Source: an uncultured Burkholderiales bacterium
GTDB taxonomy: Bacteria > Pseudomonadota > Gammaproteobacteria > Burkholderiales > Burkholderiaceae_C
Reading direction: 5' to 3'
Assembly: GCA_903870145.1 (NCBI GenBank)
Contig: CAIQBO010000049.1
Coordinates: 117,617-181,616 of the forward strand
DNA length: 64,000 nucleotides
The number at the start of each line of letters is the position of its first letter. The stretch's first letter is position 1. Made by a program: the position numbers and the translations under genes. Positions 25,465 to 35,255 of the stretch are shown here, in pieces. The notes under the pieces are model-generated. The model did no database searches, was not told the DNA's origin, and saw only the letters and a program-made list of their open reading frames with translations.

Positions 25465-26600
25465 CTCGATCGACAGAATTTCTCATCATTGGTGGTGGCA
25501 TTGCAGCGGCCTCCACTGCCTATTGGCTGTCGCGACACGCGCAGGTACTGTTGCTTGAGCAGGAGTCTCAACCGGGCTACCACTCCACGGGGCGCTCGGC
25601 CGCATTGTTCATGGAGAGCTACGGCACAGCCCAAGTTCGCGCATTGACCATGGCGAGTCGCGCTTTTTTGCAGGCGCCTCCTGATGGCTTTGCAGATCAT
25701 CCACTCTTAAGCCCCCGAGGCGCCATGATGGTGGGCGAGCATGGGCAAGATGACATACTGAGCTCGCATTGGGACGTCCTGCGCGAAGTCACGCAGCAAG
25801 GACGCTTGCTCAACACACAAGAGACGTGCGAATTTCTACCTGTCCTGAGGTCAGAGAAAATTATGGGTGGGATCTATGAACCGGACGCCTCTGACATGGA
25901 TGTTCACAGCATTCACCAAGGCTATTTGCGCGGCATGAAAAAAAATGGCAGCCAGTTGATTTGCGATGCTCAAGTTACTCACATCCAGCGCAGCGGCCAA
26001 GTCTGGCAAGTGCAAGCAGGTGGTCAAAGCTACGAAGCTCGCGTGCTGATCAATGCTGCAGGCGCTTGGGCTGATGCAGTCGCTGCGTTGGCAGGCGTGC
26101 GCCCTATTGGACTTGTCCCCAAACGCCGGTCTGCTTTGATTTTCGAGCCGCCTACAGGCTTGAATTGTGCCGCTTGGCCCATGGTCGTCGGAATTGACGA
26201 GAGTTGGTACATCAAACCCGATGCCGGGAAACTACTCGGATCCCCCGCCAACGCAGACCCTGTCGGGCCTCACGATGTGCAGCCGGAAGAATTAGACATC
26301 GCAATGGCAATCGAGCGCATTCAAACCATGACCACTCTTGAAATTCGCAGACCCCTTCGCACGTGGGCCGGCTTGCGTTCCTTTGTTGCCGATGGCGATT
26401 TGGTGGCAGGGTTTGATTCGCAAGTGGAAAATTTTTTCTGGGTCGCAGCGCAAGGCGGTTATGGCATTCAAACATCGGCCGCCATGGGCGAGTGCTGCGC
26501 TGCATTGGCAAGGCATCAAGCCTTGCCCTCCCACGCCATGTCACAAGGGCTCACCCCCGGTATGCTCAGCCCCCAGAGGCTCTTTAAAACATCGCATTGA
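25461..26600 (+). CDS. FAD-dependent amino-acid oxidoreductase (DAO family, D-arginine dehydrogenase-like)
   Basis: 379 residues. The FAD motif GGGIAAAS lies near 11-18, with TGRSAALFMESYG, INAAGAWAD and GGYGIQTS as further DAO-fold landmarks. The TGRSAA and VRALTMASRAFL segments resemble D-arginine dehydrogenase, a broad D-amino acid dehydrogenase. Oxidative deamination of a D- or N-methylated amino acid is the likely role. Its ATG overlaps the methyltransferase stop. Confidence 0.88.
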   Translation: MTRSTEFLIIGGGIAAASTAYWLSRHAQVLLLEQESQPGYHSTGRSAALFMESYGTAQVRALTMASRAFLQAPPDGFADHPLLSPRGAMMVGEHGQDDILSSHWDVLREVTQQGRLLNTQETCEFLPVLRSEKIMGGIYEPDASDMDVHSIHQGYLRGMKKNGSQLICDAQVTHIQRSGQVWQVQAGGQSYEARVLINAAGAWADAVAALAGVRPIGLVPKRRSALIFEPPTGLNCAAWPMVVGIDESWYIKPDAGKLLGSPANADPVGPHDVQPEELDIAMAIERIQTMTTLEIRRPLRTWAGLRSFVADGDLVAGFDSQVENFFWVAAQGGYGIQTSAAMGECCAALARHQALPSHAMSQGLTPGMLSPQRLFKTSH

Positions 26601-26612
26601 AAGGTAATCCAG

Positions 26613-27614
26613 ATGATTTACAAAAACTTAGGTCACAGCCCCTTGAAAGTCTCCCGCATCTGCCTTGGCACCATGATGTTTGCAGACCAAACAGACATGG
26701 CCGAGGCGCGCAGCATCGTTGACCATGCGCAGCAAAATGGTTGCAACTTCATCGACACCGCTGATGTGTATACCACTGGAAAATCAGAAGAGATGACCGG
26801 CGAGTTGATCAAAGGTTCACGCAACCATTGGGTCTTGGCCAGCAAAGTGGGCAACATCATGTCAACCAACATCAATGAGCGGCATTTCTCTCGCGCTTGG
26901 ATGTTGCGTGCGTGCGAGGACACTTTGCGCCGTTTGCAAACCACTCACTTGGACATTTATTACTTGCACCGTGACTTCAATGGCATGCACCTCGAAGAGC
27001 CATTACGCGCCATTGAATCTCTGCTGCGCGATGGGAAAATTCGTTACTGGGGTTTGTCCAACTTCAGAGGCTGGCGCATTGCAGAGGTCATGCGCTTGTG
27101 CCAGCAAATGAACATGCCCGCCCCCGTGGTGTGCCAGCCCTACTACAACTTACTCAACCGTTTGCCAGAAGTTGAGGTTCTAGAAGCCTGCTCCCATTAC
27201 GGCATAGGCGTTGCGCCCTACAGCCCCATTGCCAGAGGCATACTCACCGGCAAATATGCACCCGACGCACCGCCCAGTCCCGACAGTCGTTTAGCGCGCG
27301 GCGACAAACGCATCCGTGAAACCGAGTACCGCAAAGAGTCTTTAGAGATCGCTCAAAAGCTCAGTACGCGCTGCGAAGAAAAAGGCATTCAACTCTCACA
27401 CTTTGCCTTGGCTTGGGTGTTGGCGCACCGGGCTGTGACGTCGGTCATTGGCGGGCCCCGAACTTTGGCGCAGTGGCAAGACTATTGGGGCGCGTTGGAT
27501 GTGACCGTCACACAAGAAGACGAAGACTTTGTGAACCAACTTGTCTCGCCCGGGCACCCTTCTACCCCGGGGTACAACGACCCGTCTTACCCTCTCGCAG
27601 CAAGGCGTGTCTAA
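26613..27614 (+). CDS. Aldo/keto reductase
   Basis: 333 residues, an NADPH-dependent (alpha/beta)8 barrel. The catalytic set reads D and Y in DTADVYTTGKSEE, K in VLASKVGNI and H in YYLHRDF. GLSNFRGWRI and the C-terminal SVIGGPRTLAQW are typical. It reduces a carbonyl group. It follows the flavoprotein gene by 12 bp and could act on the keto acid or aldehyde formed there. Confidence 0.9.
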   Translation: MIYKNLGHSPLKVSRICLGTMMFADQTDMAEARSIVDHAQQNGCNFIDTADVYTTGKSEEMTGELIKGSRNHWVLASKVGNIMSTNINERHFSRAWMLRACEDTLRRLQTTHLDIYYLHRDFNGMHLEEPLRAIESLLRDGKIRYWGLSNFRGWRIAEVMRLCQQMNMPAPVVCQPYYNLLNRLPEVEVLEACSHYGIGVAPYSPIARGILTGKYAPDAPPSPDSRLARGDKRIRETEYRKESLEIAQKLSTRCEEKGIQLSHFALAWVLAHRAVTSVIGGPRTLAQWQDYWGALDVTVTQEDEDFVNQLVSPGHPSTPGYNDPSYPLAARRV

Positions 27615-27665
27615 AGCCTGTAAGCTGCACTTAGCAATGACCCAGTCAACCAAAAAGGGCAAATC

Positions 27666-29126
27666 ATGCGCGTGTTCAGTGGCTCCCTTGCAACCGAAAC
27701 CAACACCTTTGGCCCCATGCCCACAGGTCTCGCATCATTCAAAGACCGTGGTTACTATGCAGCCGGTCAGCATCCTGACCACCTGACTTTGTTTTCCGGG
27801 CCCACTTGGGCTGCCCGCCTTCGAGGAAGGCCGGCTGGTTGGACTTTGATTGAGGGCATGGTGGCCGGCGCACAACCAAGTGGTACAACCTCACGCTATG
27901 CCTATGAGCTTCTGCGCGATGAGTTACTGCGTGACTTGAAGTCCGCCCTGCCCGTTGACATGGTGCTGCTGGGTCTTCACGGCGCCATGGTCGCCGATGG
28001 CTACGACGATTGCGAAGGAGATCTATTGCATCGTGTTCGTGAAATGGTAGGGCCCCATGTTGTGATTGGTGCTGAGCTTGATCCGCACAACCATTTAACA
28101 CCAGCAATGGTCCAGAGTGCTGACGTCCTTGTTTCATTCAAAGAGTACCCTCACACGGACGTGCTTGAAAGAGGGCTTGAGCTGGTGGATCTATGCACAG
28201 CCAAGGCACAAGGCCGCATCAAGCCCACCTGTGCAGTTGTTGACTGCCAAATGATTGTCACCATGCACACCAGTCGCCAACCTGCTCGAAATTTTGTCGA
28301 CAAAATTCAATCGATGGAAGGCAAAAATGGTGTCCTCTCCATTTCTGTGACGCATGGATTTGCTTGGGGTGATGTTCCAGAAATGGGTACTAAAATTTTG
28401 GTATACACAGACAATGACCTTCCGCTTGCCACTGCTTTGGCCAGGCAATTGGCGGATGAGCTGATCGGCATGCGAGAGCAGTTGACTGTGAACTACCCTG
28501 ACATGGACGAGGCACTGAGCAGCGCTCTTGCAAATGCAGGCCCTGTTGTGATATCCGATGGCGCGGACAACCCTGGAGGAGGCGCTGCGGGCGATTCAAC
28601 TTTTTTCCTGCACAAATTAATTGATCGAGGCATACGCAATGTTGCCCTTGGCCCTTTGTGGGACCCGATCGCTGTTCGAATTGCATTTGAAGCCGGGGAA
28701 GGCGCAGTTTTGAAATTGCGCATTGGCGGAAAGATCAGTACCTTGTCGGGTGATCCGATCGATTTGCTGTGTACCGTCAAAGCTTTGCGCGCAGACATGG
28801 AGATGACCGGCTTGACCAATACGCCGGTTGCACTTGGCAATTGCGCGCTGGTTGAATCCGCTGGTATTCAAATTGCGCTGATCAGTCTGCGCAACCAGGC
28901 CATGGGAGCAGATTTGTTTACCAACCTTGGTTGTCAATTGGAAGACAAAAAAATCATTGTGGTCAAGTCATCTCAGCATTTTTATGCTTCATTTTCAAAG
29001 CTGACAAAGCATGTGATTTATGCCGCCTCGCCCGGCTCTGTCACATTGGACCTTAAAACGCTAGACTATCGCAAAGTCCAAAGACCGAAATGGCCGCTTG
29101 ATCTGTCAAGTCATTCTCATTTTTAA
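27666..29126 (+). CDS. M81 family metallopeptidase (MlrC/microcystinase C-like)
   Basis: 486 residues. The likely metal and catalytic residues are E11 (ETNTF), H105 (LGLHGAM), D139 (ELDPHNH) and H163 (EYPHTD), in the family order. MlrC-type enzymes cleave small linear peptides, as in the last step of microcystin breakdown. The next five genes encode a peptide-type ABC importer, so cleavage of an imported peptide or amide is likely. Most M81 proteins lie outside microcystin pathways, so the name should not be taken literally. Confidence 0.87.
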   Translation: MRVFSGSLATETNTFGPMPTGLASFKDRGYYAAGQHPDHLTLFSGPTWAARLRGRPAGWTLIEGMVAGAQPSGTTSRYAYELLRDELLRDLKSALPVDMVLLGLHGAMVADGYDDCEGDLLHRVREMVGPHVVIGAELDPHNHLTPAMVQSADVLVSFKEYPHTDVLERGLELVDLCTAKAQGRIKPTCAVVDCQMIVTMHTSRQPARNFVDKIQSMEGKNGVLSISVTHGFAWGDVPEMGTKILVYTDNDLPLATALARQLADELIGMREQLTVNYPDMDEALSSALANAGPVVISDGADNPGGGAAGDSTFFLHKLIDRGIRNVALGPLWDPIAVRIAFEAGEGAVLKLRIGGKISTLSGDPIDLLCTVKALRADMEMTGLTNTPVALGNCALVESAGIQIALISLRNQAMGADLFTNLGCQLEDKKIIVVKSSQHFYASFSKLTKHVIYAASPGSVTLDLKTLDYRKVQRPKWPLDLSSHSHF

Positions 29127-29144
29127 AAAATAGAAACCCCAATC

Positions 29145-30731
29145 ATGAAAAAATATTCTCTTGCAACTTTGGGCAGCTTGATTGCCGCAACGGCCATCAC
29201 CTTCAACGCTCTGCCAGCTTCAGCGCAAACCAAGACACTCAAAGTTGTGGCGCATGCAGACGTCAAAATTCTGGATCCAACTTTCACAACCGCCTATATC
29301 ACGCGCAATTTTGGCTACATGGTTTATGACATGCCATTTGGTCAAGATGAAAAAGGCGTTCCCAAACCACAGATGGTTGACAAGTACACCACCTCCAAAG
29401 ATGGCAAGCTGTGGAGCTTCACATTGCGGCCGGGCTTGAAATTTTCAGATGGCACCGATGTCACCAGTGCAGACCTTGTTGCCTCTATGCAGCGTTGGAC
29501 ATCGCGCGACAGCATTGGTCGCGCCATGACCGCAATTTCTTCCCCAGAGTGGAAGGCGCTTGATGCCAAAACATTCACGCTGACCCTCAAGGAGCCCTTT
29601 GGCATGGTCCTCCAAGGCATGTCCAAGCCCTCCGGTTTTCCACCCGTTGTGATGCCCGAGCGTTTGGCCAAAATGCCCACCACATCACCTCTGACCGAAG
29701 TGATTGGCTCAGGGCCCTTCATTTTCAAACGAGACGAATGGGTTCCTGGCAATAAACTGGTTTTTGTGCGCAACCCCAATTACGTGGGGCGCGCCGAACC
29801 TCCCAGCGCTTTGGCTGGCAATAAGCAATCCAAATTCGACCGCGTTGAATGGCTTTACTTGCCAGATGCCAACTCAGCGGTGGCAGCCCTGAAAAAGGGA
29901 GAAGTAGACTGGGTTGAGCAAGTTCCCCCCGACTACATCATTCCGTTGCGAACAGATTCAAACGTGAAACTGGGGGCCTCAGGCTCTTGGCAAGGTTGGA
30001 TGGTGATGAACCAATTGCATCCACCATTTAACAACCCGAAAATTCGACAAGCCGTGCTCAAAGCCGTGAGCCAAGAGCGCTTTATGGCCGCGATGGGCTA
30101 TCCCCTTGACATGCGTGTGACCAACTGCGCAACGTATTTCATTTGTGGCAGTCCAAACGAAACGTTTGCAGGCGCAGAGCCTTATAGAACGCCTGATGTG
30201 GCCAAGGCCAAACAAATGCTGGCTGAAGCTGGTTACAAAGGTGAGAAAGTGGTGTTGCTGGTCCCCAGTGATGTCACTTACCTCAATGCAGAAGGGCTCA
30301 TGGCCGCGCAGACGCTGAAAAATATGGGAATGAATGTAGACATCCAAACCTCTGATTGGGCAACCATAGGTGCAAGGCGTGCCAAACGCGATGCCCCTGA
30401 AGCCGGCGGCTGGAGCATGTACGTGACCGTTGCGGGTGGATTTGATGCTGACTCACCGATTACAAATGCCTATTTGAGCGCTTCATGTGGCAATGGCTTG
30501 CCAGGTTGGCCTTGCGACAAGCAACTCGATGAACTTCGCTTGGCTTGGCTCAAAGAAAGCAATCCCACAAAACGCAGGGTTTTATTGGATGCTTTTCATG
30601 CACGAGCTTTTGAAGCTGTGCCTTACGTGAATGTGGGTCAATACTCGCCTGCTTTTGCTTTGCGCAAAGAAATCAAAGGGTTTGACAAACTTTGGGGCGG
30701 ACTTCCGCTGGTTTGGATGCTTGACAAGTAA
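29145..30731 (+). CDS. Peptide-type ABC transporter substrate-binding protein (SBP_bac_5)
   Basis: 528 residues with a signal peptide ending near LPASA. Family landmarks are DGKLWSFTLRPGLKFSDGTDVTSAD in parts, GSGPF, and NWPL-like segments with VAALKKGEVDW. It binds peptides or similar solutes in the periplasm for the permease and ATPase genes downstream, from which it is separated by 17 bp. Confidence 0.93.
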   Translation: MKKYSLATLGSLIAATAITFNALPASAQTKTLKVVAHADVKILDPTFTTAYITRNFGYMVYDMPFGQDEKGVPKPQMVDKYTTSKDGKLWSFTLRPGLKFSDGTDVTSADLVASMQRWTSRDSIGRAMTAISSPEWKALDAKTFTLTLKEPFGMVLQGMSKPSGFPPVVMPERLAKMPTTSPLTEVIGSGPFIFKRDEWVPGNKLVFVRNPNYVGRAEPPSALAGNKQSKFDRVEWLYLPDANSAVAALKKGEVDWVEQVPPDYIIPLRTDSNVKLGASGSWQGWMVMNQLHPPFNNPKIRQAVLKAVSQERFMAAMGYPLDMRVTNCATYFICGSPNETFAGAEPYRTPDVAKAKQMLAEAGYKGEKVVLLVPSDVTYLNAEGLMAAQTLKNMGMNVDIQTSDWATIGARRAKRDAPEAGGWSMYVTVAGGFDADSPITNAYLSASCGNGLPGWPCDKQLDELRLAWLKESNPTKRRVLLDAFHARAFEAVPYVNVGQYSPAFALRKEIKGFDKLWGGLPLVWMLDK

Positions 30732-30748
30732 CTTGTTCACATTCAACG

Positions 30749-31684
30749 ATGGCGTATCTTCTTAGACGTTTATTGGCAACATTCCCGGTGATGGGGGTTG
30801 TTGCCGTCATCGTTTTCATGTTGATTCATTTGTCTCCCGGTGACCCGGCGGCCCTCATCGCGGGCGACTTGGCCACAGAGGAAGACATTGCAAATTTGCG
30901 TGTGGTTTTGGGTTTAGATCAGCCCTTGATTCAGCAATTCTTTATTTGGTTAACTCGGCTATTGAGCGGCGACCTGGGGGTCTCTATTTTCACCCAAGTC
31001 CCTGTATCGCAACTCTTAGCGCAGCGTCTTGAACCCACCTTGTCGATCGCCGTTTTAACAATGGGTTTGACTTTGATTTTGGCCGTTCCATTAGGAACCT
31101 TGGCAGCTCATCAAGCCGGAAAATGGATTGACCGTTGCGTCATGATTTTCTCAGTCTTGGCTTTCTCACTTCCCGTATTTTTAATCGGCTACCTGCTTAT
31201 CTATACCCTGTCCATACAGCTCAACTGGTTCCCTGTTCAAGGGTATTCGCGCATTGCAGACGGCGTGGGTCCATGGTTTTTGAGCTTGGTTTTACCCTGC
31301 ACCAACTTAGCACTCGTCTACATTGCGCTGGTGACTCGGATGACACGGGCTACGGTACTTGAAGTCCTTCAAGAAGATTACATACGAACGGCTCGTGCAA
31401 AAGGACTGGGTGCCATTCCTGTTTTAATGCATGCGCTTCGAAATGCGGCCATCCCGATCGCAACCACCGTCGGAGTTGGGATGGCCTTGCTGATCGGCGG
31501 CGTGGTGGTGACTGAAACCGTTTTTGCCATACCTGGTGTTGGTCGCCTTGTGATTGACTCTGTTCAGCGCCACGATTACCCCGTCATACAAAGCGTCTTG
31601 CTGATTTCTGCCGGTGTGTATGTACTCGTGAATTTGATGATTGATCTGAGCTACCGCTTTTTTGACCCCAGAATTCAATACTGA
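30749..31684 (+). CDS. Peptide-type ABC transporter permease, DppB-like
   Basis: 311 residues, about six membrane helices. The N-terminus MAYLLRRLLATFPVM and LSPGDPA motif are typical of DppB/OppB, and the EAA loop is EDYIRTARAKGL. It pairs with the DppC-like protein encoded 11 bp downstream. Confidence 0.93.
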   Translation: MAYLLRRLLATFPVMGVVAVIVFMLIHLSPGDPAALIAGDLATEEDIANLRVVLGLDQPLIQQFFIWLTRLLSGDLGVSIFTQVPVSQLLAQRLEPTLSIAVLTMGLTLILAVPLGTLAAHQAGKWIDRCVMIFSVLAFSLPVFLIGYLLIYTLSIQLNWFPVQGYSRIADGVGPWFLSLVLPCTNLALVYIALVTRMTRATVLEVLQEDYIRTARAKGLGAIPVLMHALRNAAIPIATTVGVGMALLIGGVVVTETVFAIPGVGRLVIDSVQRHDYPVIQSVLLISAGVYVLVNLMIDLSYRFFDPRIQY

Positions 31685-31695
31685 AAACGCTCGAG

Positions 31696-32580
31696 ATGAG
31701 TCAAAAAATTTCGATTCCCTTTGACTTGGCATTAGAGCCCGAATACCAAGTTCAAAATTTCCGCTGGCTTCGAAAAAATCCGACGCTCATATTGGGTGCT
31801 GTGATGCTCATTGCAATGATACTCATCGCCGCTGCAGCCCCTTGGATAGCCACGCATGATCCATTGGACATTGACCCCATGGTACGAATGCAGGGGCCAT
31901 CAGCGGAGCATCACTTTGGTACAGATGCTCAGGGCAGAGATGTTTTCAGTCGCGCTGTTTGGGGGGGGCGCGTTTCCCTGACCGTGGGCTTGTCGGTGGC
32001 ATTGCTTGCCTCAGGCATAGGCATTGGCCTGGGGTTGATCGCTGGCTTTTTCCCATGGGCTGACGGATTGATCATGCGAGTCATGGATGGGTTGATGGCC
32101 ATTCCTGGAATTTTGCTTGCCATTGCTTTGATGGCGGTCACCCGAGCCAGCCTCTTGACTGTTGTGGTGGCCATCACTGTTCCCGAAATACCGCGCGTTG
32201 TGCGCCTTGTGCGCTCACTGTCGCTGACTTTGCGAGAGCAGCTTTATGTGCAAGCTGCGCACTCTGTAGGCACACAACTGCATGTGATTTTGATTCGCCA
32301 TGTTCTGCCGAACATGATGGCACCCTTGATCGTTCAGGGCAGCTTTGTGGCGGCCTCGGCCGTCTTGATAGAGGCCTCTCTTTCCTTTTTAGGGGTTGGC
32401 GTGCCAGCGACCATCCCCAGCTGGGGAAACATGATGGCGGAAGGCCGAAATTTTGTAGCGGTTGCCTTTCACATCATCCTGTACCCAGGCCTGTTACTGG
32501 CCTTCACCGTGTTGTCCATCAACTTGATTGGTGACGGTTTGCGCGATGCACTTGACCCTCGGTTATCGCGGCAATTGTGA
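31696..32580 (+). CDS. Peptide-type ABC transporter permease, DppC-like
   Basis: 294 residues. An N-terminal cytoplasmic segment precedes the first membrane helix; [15 protein letters not shown] is the DppC/OppC hallmark, and the EAA-like loop is [12 protein letters not shown]. Second membrane subunit of the importer. Confidence 0.93.
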   Translation: MSQKISIPFDLALEPEYQVQNFRWLRKNPTLILGAVMLIAMILIAAAAPWIATHDPLDIDPMVRMQGPSAEHHFGTDAQGRDVFSRAVWGGRVSLTVGLSVALLASGIGIGLGLIAGFFPWADGLIMRVMDGLMAIPGILLAIALMAVTRASLLTVVVAITVPEIPRVVRLVRSLSLTLREQLYVQAAHSVGTQLHVILIRHVLPNMMAPLIVQGSFVAASAVLIEASLSFLGVGVPATIPSWGNMMAEGRNFVAVAFHIILYPGLLLAFTVLSINLIGDGLRDALDPRLSRQL

Positions 32581-32593
32581 TTTGGAATTTGCA

Positions 32594-33619
32594 ATGACCT
32601 TCACACAACATAGCACACGCCCAGCCAATGCACCACTGCTTGAAGTGCTTAATTTAAAAACTTGGTTTGACACCTTGGCCGGCACTGTCCGCTCTGTGGA
32701 TGGCGTTTCTTATCAAGTTCACGCTGGCCAAACTTTGGGCATTGTGGGCGAATCGGGTTGCGGCAAAAGTGTCACGGCCTTATCGATTTTGCGGTTGGTG
32801 CCAACACCACCTGCACGCCACTCAGGGCAAGTTCTATTTCACAATCAAAATTTGCTGGAACTTTCCGAGCCCGACATGCGTGCCATCCGTGGCAATCAGA
32901 TTTCAATGATTTTTCAAGAACCCATGACTTCACTGAACCCTGTCATGAGCATTGGACATCAAATTGCAGAATCTGTTCGTTTGCATCAAAAAATGACCCA
33001 GCATCAGGCGATGGAGCGCTCCCTTGAAATGCTGCGCTTGGTCCAAATTCCTGAGCCCGAAAGACGTATCAACGAATACCCCCATCAACTTTCAGGTGGA
33101 ATGCGTCAACGCGTCATGATCGCCTTGGCCCTGGTTTGCAAGCCTCAAATATTAATTGCAGACGAACCCACAACAGCGTTAGACGTCACGATTCAAGCAC
33201 AAATTTTGGCCCTGATCAAACGCTTGAGAGTTGAGCTGGGCATGGGTGTGATTTTGATCACTCATGACTTAGGCGTGGTGGCCGAGAGTTGTGATCGGGT
33301 TGCCGTCATGTATGCCGGGAAAAAAGTTGAAGAAGCTAACGTGAATGATTTATTTGATCAACCCTTGCACCCTTATACGAAAGCATTGATGTCCTCCATG
33401 CCTTCCATGAACAAGCACGCCAAGCGTTTGACAGAAATTCCCGGCATGGTCCCTTCTCCAAAAGAGTTGGGCAAGGGTTGTGCTTTTTCCGCACGGTGTT
33501 CGCATTCAAGCTCGAAATGCCAACAAGAGACGCCCCAACTAACTGACATGGGCTCAGATCATGTGGTGGCTTGCTTTGTAGTGACTGAAGAACAGTTCAA
33601 CCCCATCGCTCAAGCATGA
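32594..33619 (+). CDS. Peptide-type ABC transporter ATPase, DppD-like
   Basis: 341 residues from the ATG at 32594; an upstream in-frame start would lie deep in the permease gene. Walker A GESGCGKS, signature [10 protein letters not shown], Walker [12 protein letters not shown], and the C-terminal oligopeptide domain with the Cys cluster (GCAFSARC...SSKC) are present. That Cys cluster can bind an iron-sulfur centre in this family. It overlaps the next ATPase gene. Confidence 0.92.
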   Translation: MTFTQHSTRPANAPLLEVLNLKTWFDTLAGTVRSVDGVSYQVHAGQTLGIVGESGCGKSVTALSILRLVPTPPARHSGQVLFHNQNLLELSEPDMRAIRGNQISMIFQEPMTSLNPVMSIGHQIAESVRLHQKMTQHQAMERSLEMLRLVQIPEPERRINEYPHQLSGGMRQRVMIALALVCKPQILIADEPTTALDVTIQAQILALIKRLRVELGMGVILITHDLGVVAESCDRVAVMYAGKKVEEANVNDLFDQPLHPYTKALMSSMPSMNKHAKRLTEIPGMVPSPKELGKGCAFSARCSHSSSKCQQETPQLTDMGSDHVVACFVVTEEQFNPIAQA

Positions 33620-34593
33620 TGCCTGTCAGCACCACCCCCTTGTTGCAGGTGATAGGCCTGACCAAACATTACGAAAGCCCTCGCCGATGGCTCATACCCC
33701 AACAGGCGCCGGTCTTGGCTGTTGATGACGTTTCATTTCAAATCGATACAGCAGAAACTTTGTCCTTGGTTGGAGAGTCGGGCTGCGGAAAAACCACCAC
33801 GGCCAAGTGCGTGATGCGGTTGATTGAACCCACATCGGGTTCGGTTTTACTGCAAGGCGTTGATCTTCTGAGTTTGGATGCGCCAGCCATGCGGCAAAAG
33901 CGGCGCGATCTTCAAATCATTTTTCAAGACCCGTACGCATCTTTGAATCCACGGCTGAAGGTGTCTGATATTGTTGCTGAGCCCTTGATAAATTTCACCA
34001 CCCTGAGCCGCGCAGAGCGTGAAGAGCAGGTGCAGTGGTTGTTCGCCAAAGTGGGCTTGCGTCCCGAGTGGGCCAGCCGTTATCCTCACGAGTTTTCCGG
34101 AGGCCAGCGCCAACGCTTAGGGATTGCTCGCGCTCTTGCGCTCAAACCCAAACTCATGGTGTGTGATGAGCCTGTTTCAGCCTTGGATGTTTCCGTGCAA
34201 GCTCAAGTTGTGAACTTGCTCACGGACCTTCAAGACGAGTTCGGTATTGCGCTTTTATTTGTAGCGCACGACTTGGCGGTCGTACGCCACATCAGTCATC
34301 GCGTGGCTGTGATGTACTTGGGTCATATTGTCGAAATCACAACTCGCGACAACTTATTTGATAAGCCATTGCACCCCTACACCGAAATACTGCTATCTTC
34401 TGTGCCGGTTCCCAACCCCCGCCAACAAGCCAATCGCCGACTGCTTGAAGGCGACCCGCCCAGTCCGTCTGCACCACCTTCAGGCTGCCGTTTTCACACG
34501 CGCTGCCCGCTGGCACAAGCTATTTGCAAGGAACAAAAGCCTGAACTTGGCTTAAGGCAAAGCGCTCACTGGGTTGCTTGTCATTTCAGATAA
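33616..34593 (+). CDS. Peptide-type ABC transporter ATPase, DppF-like
   Basis: 325 residues. Walker [10 protein letters not shown], signature [12 protein letters not shown], Walker [12 protein letters not shown], and the C-terminal [15 protein letters not shown] domain. It is the last gene of the ten-gene operon and forms a heterodimer with the DppD-like subunit. Confidence 0.92.
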   Translation: MMPVSTTPLLQVIGLTKHYESPRRWLIPQQAPVLAVDDVSFQIDTAETLSLVGESGCGKTTTAKCVMRLIEPTSGSVLLQGVDLLSLDAPAMRQKRRDLQIIFQDPYASLNPRLKVSDIVAEPLINFTTLSRAEREEQVQWLFAKVGLRPEWASRYPHEFSGGQRQRLGIARALALKPKLMVCDEPVSALDVSVQAQVVNLLTDLQDEFGIALLFVAHDLAVVRHISHRVAVMYLGHIVEITTRDNLFDKPLHPYTEILLSSVPVPNPRQQANRRLLEGDPPSPSAPPSGCRFHTRCPLAQAICKEQKPELGLRQSAHWVACHFR

Positions 34594-34612
34594 CTCGGGG
34601 AGAGCTTGAAAT

Positions 34613-35239
34613 TCAAACCCAAGCCTGAATCACATAGTCATAGGCAGCCTGGGCATTGACCATGTCCACGCGCTGCAGTTTGATGCGCCAAGTCGCCCCC
34701 TGCTTGACCAAAGAATGGCGGTAGCTGCCAGCAAAGTGCCGCACATTGTCACGGCGCAACTCGAGCATGTGAAAGCGCGAATACACTTCCAGCGTACTGT
34801 CAGTGGCCGCTTCAACAACGATGTTGCTCACCATGTGGTTGGTGCCCCACTGCGCGGCCTGTGACCACGCGTTGGGGTGCTGCAAGCGGCCCATTCGCAC
34901 TTCCATCAGCAAGCGATCTTCAGCAAAGATGGAAGGCTCACGCCGCCAGTCAGTTTGATCCGGCGTGGAGGGCATCCAGTACACACCATCTTGGCTGAAC
35001 ATCTCTGCCCATTCACCCCAAGCTTTGTTGTCCAGCAATGCGGCCTGCTGGTACAGCAAAGCCTCTACCTGGCGGTGCAGATCACCCTGCAGCACCATGG
35101 CTTTGGGTATGTAGCCCCTGCTGGGCATGCGCCCACGGCCCATGTGATCAGGGGCAATCGATTCAGCCCCCGTCATGGACTGAATGGCCTCAATCACAAC
35201 ACTCTCACCCAATGCTCGTTTGACTTGATTTGGATTCAT
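34613..35239 (-). CDS. Aromatic-ring-hydroxylating dioxygenase, beta subunit
   Basis: 208 residues, about 30 longer than typical at the N-terminus. The core has the SnoaL-like cone fold: LLYQQAALLDNKAWGEWAEMFSQDGVYWMP in parts, MVSNIVV and VYSRFHMLELRRDN. Beta subunits give structure to alpha3beta3 Rieske oxygenases. It lies 16 bp after the alpha gene. No ferredoxin or reductase gene follows in the window. Confidence 0.9.
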   Translation of the reverse strand: MNPNQVKRALGESVVIEAIQSMTGAESIAPDHMGRGRMPSRGYIPKAMVLQGDLHRQVEALLYQQAALLDNKAWGEWAEMFSQDGVYWMPSTPDQTDWRREPSIFAEDRLLMEVRMGRLQHPNAWSQAAQWGTNHMVSNIVVEAATDSTLEVYSRFHMLELRRDNVRHFAGSYRHSLVKQGATWRIKLQRVDMVNAQAAYDYVIQAWV

Positions 35240-35255
35240 GAATCATCACTCCTGA

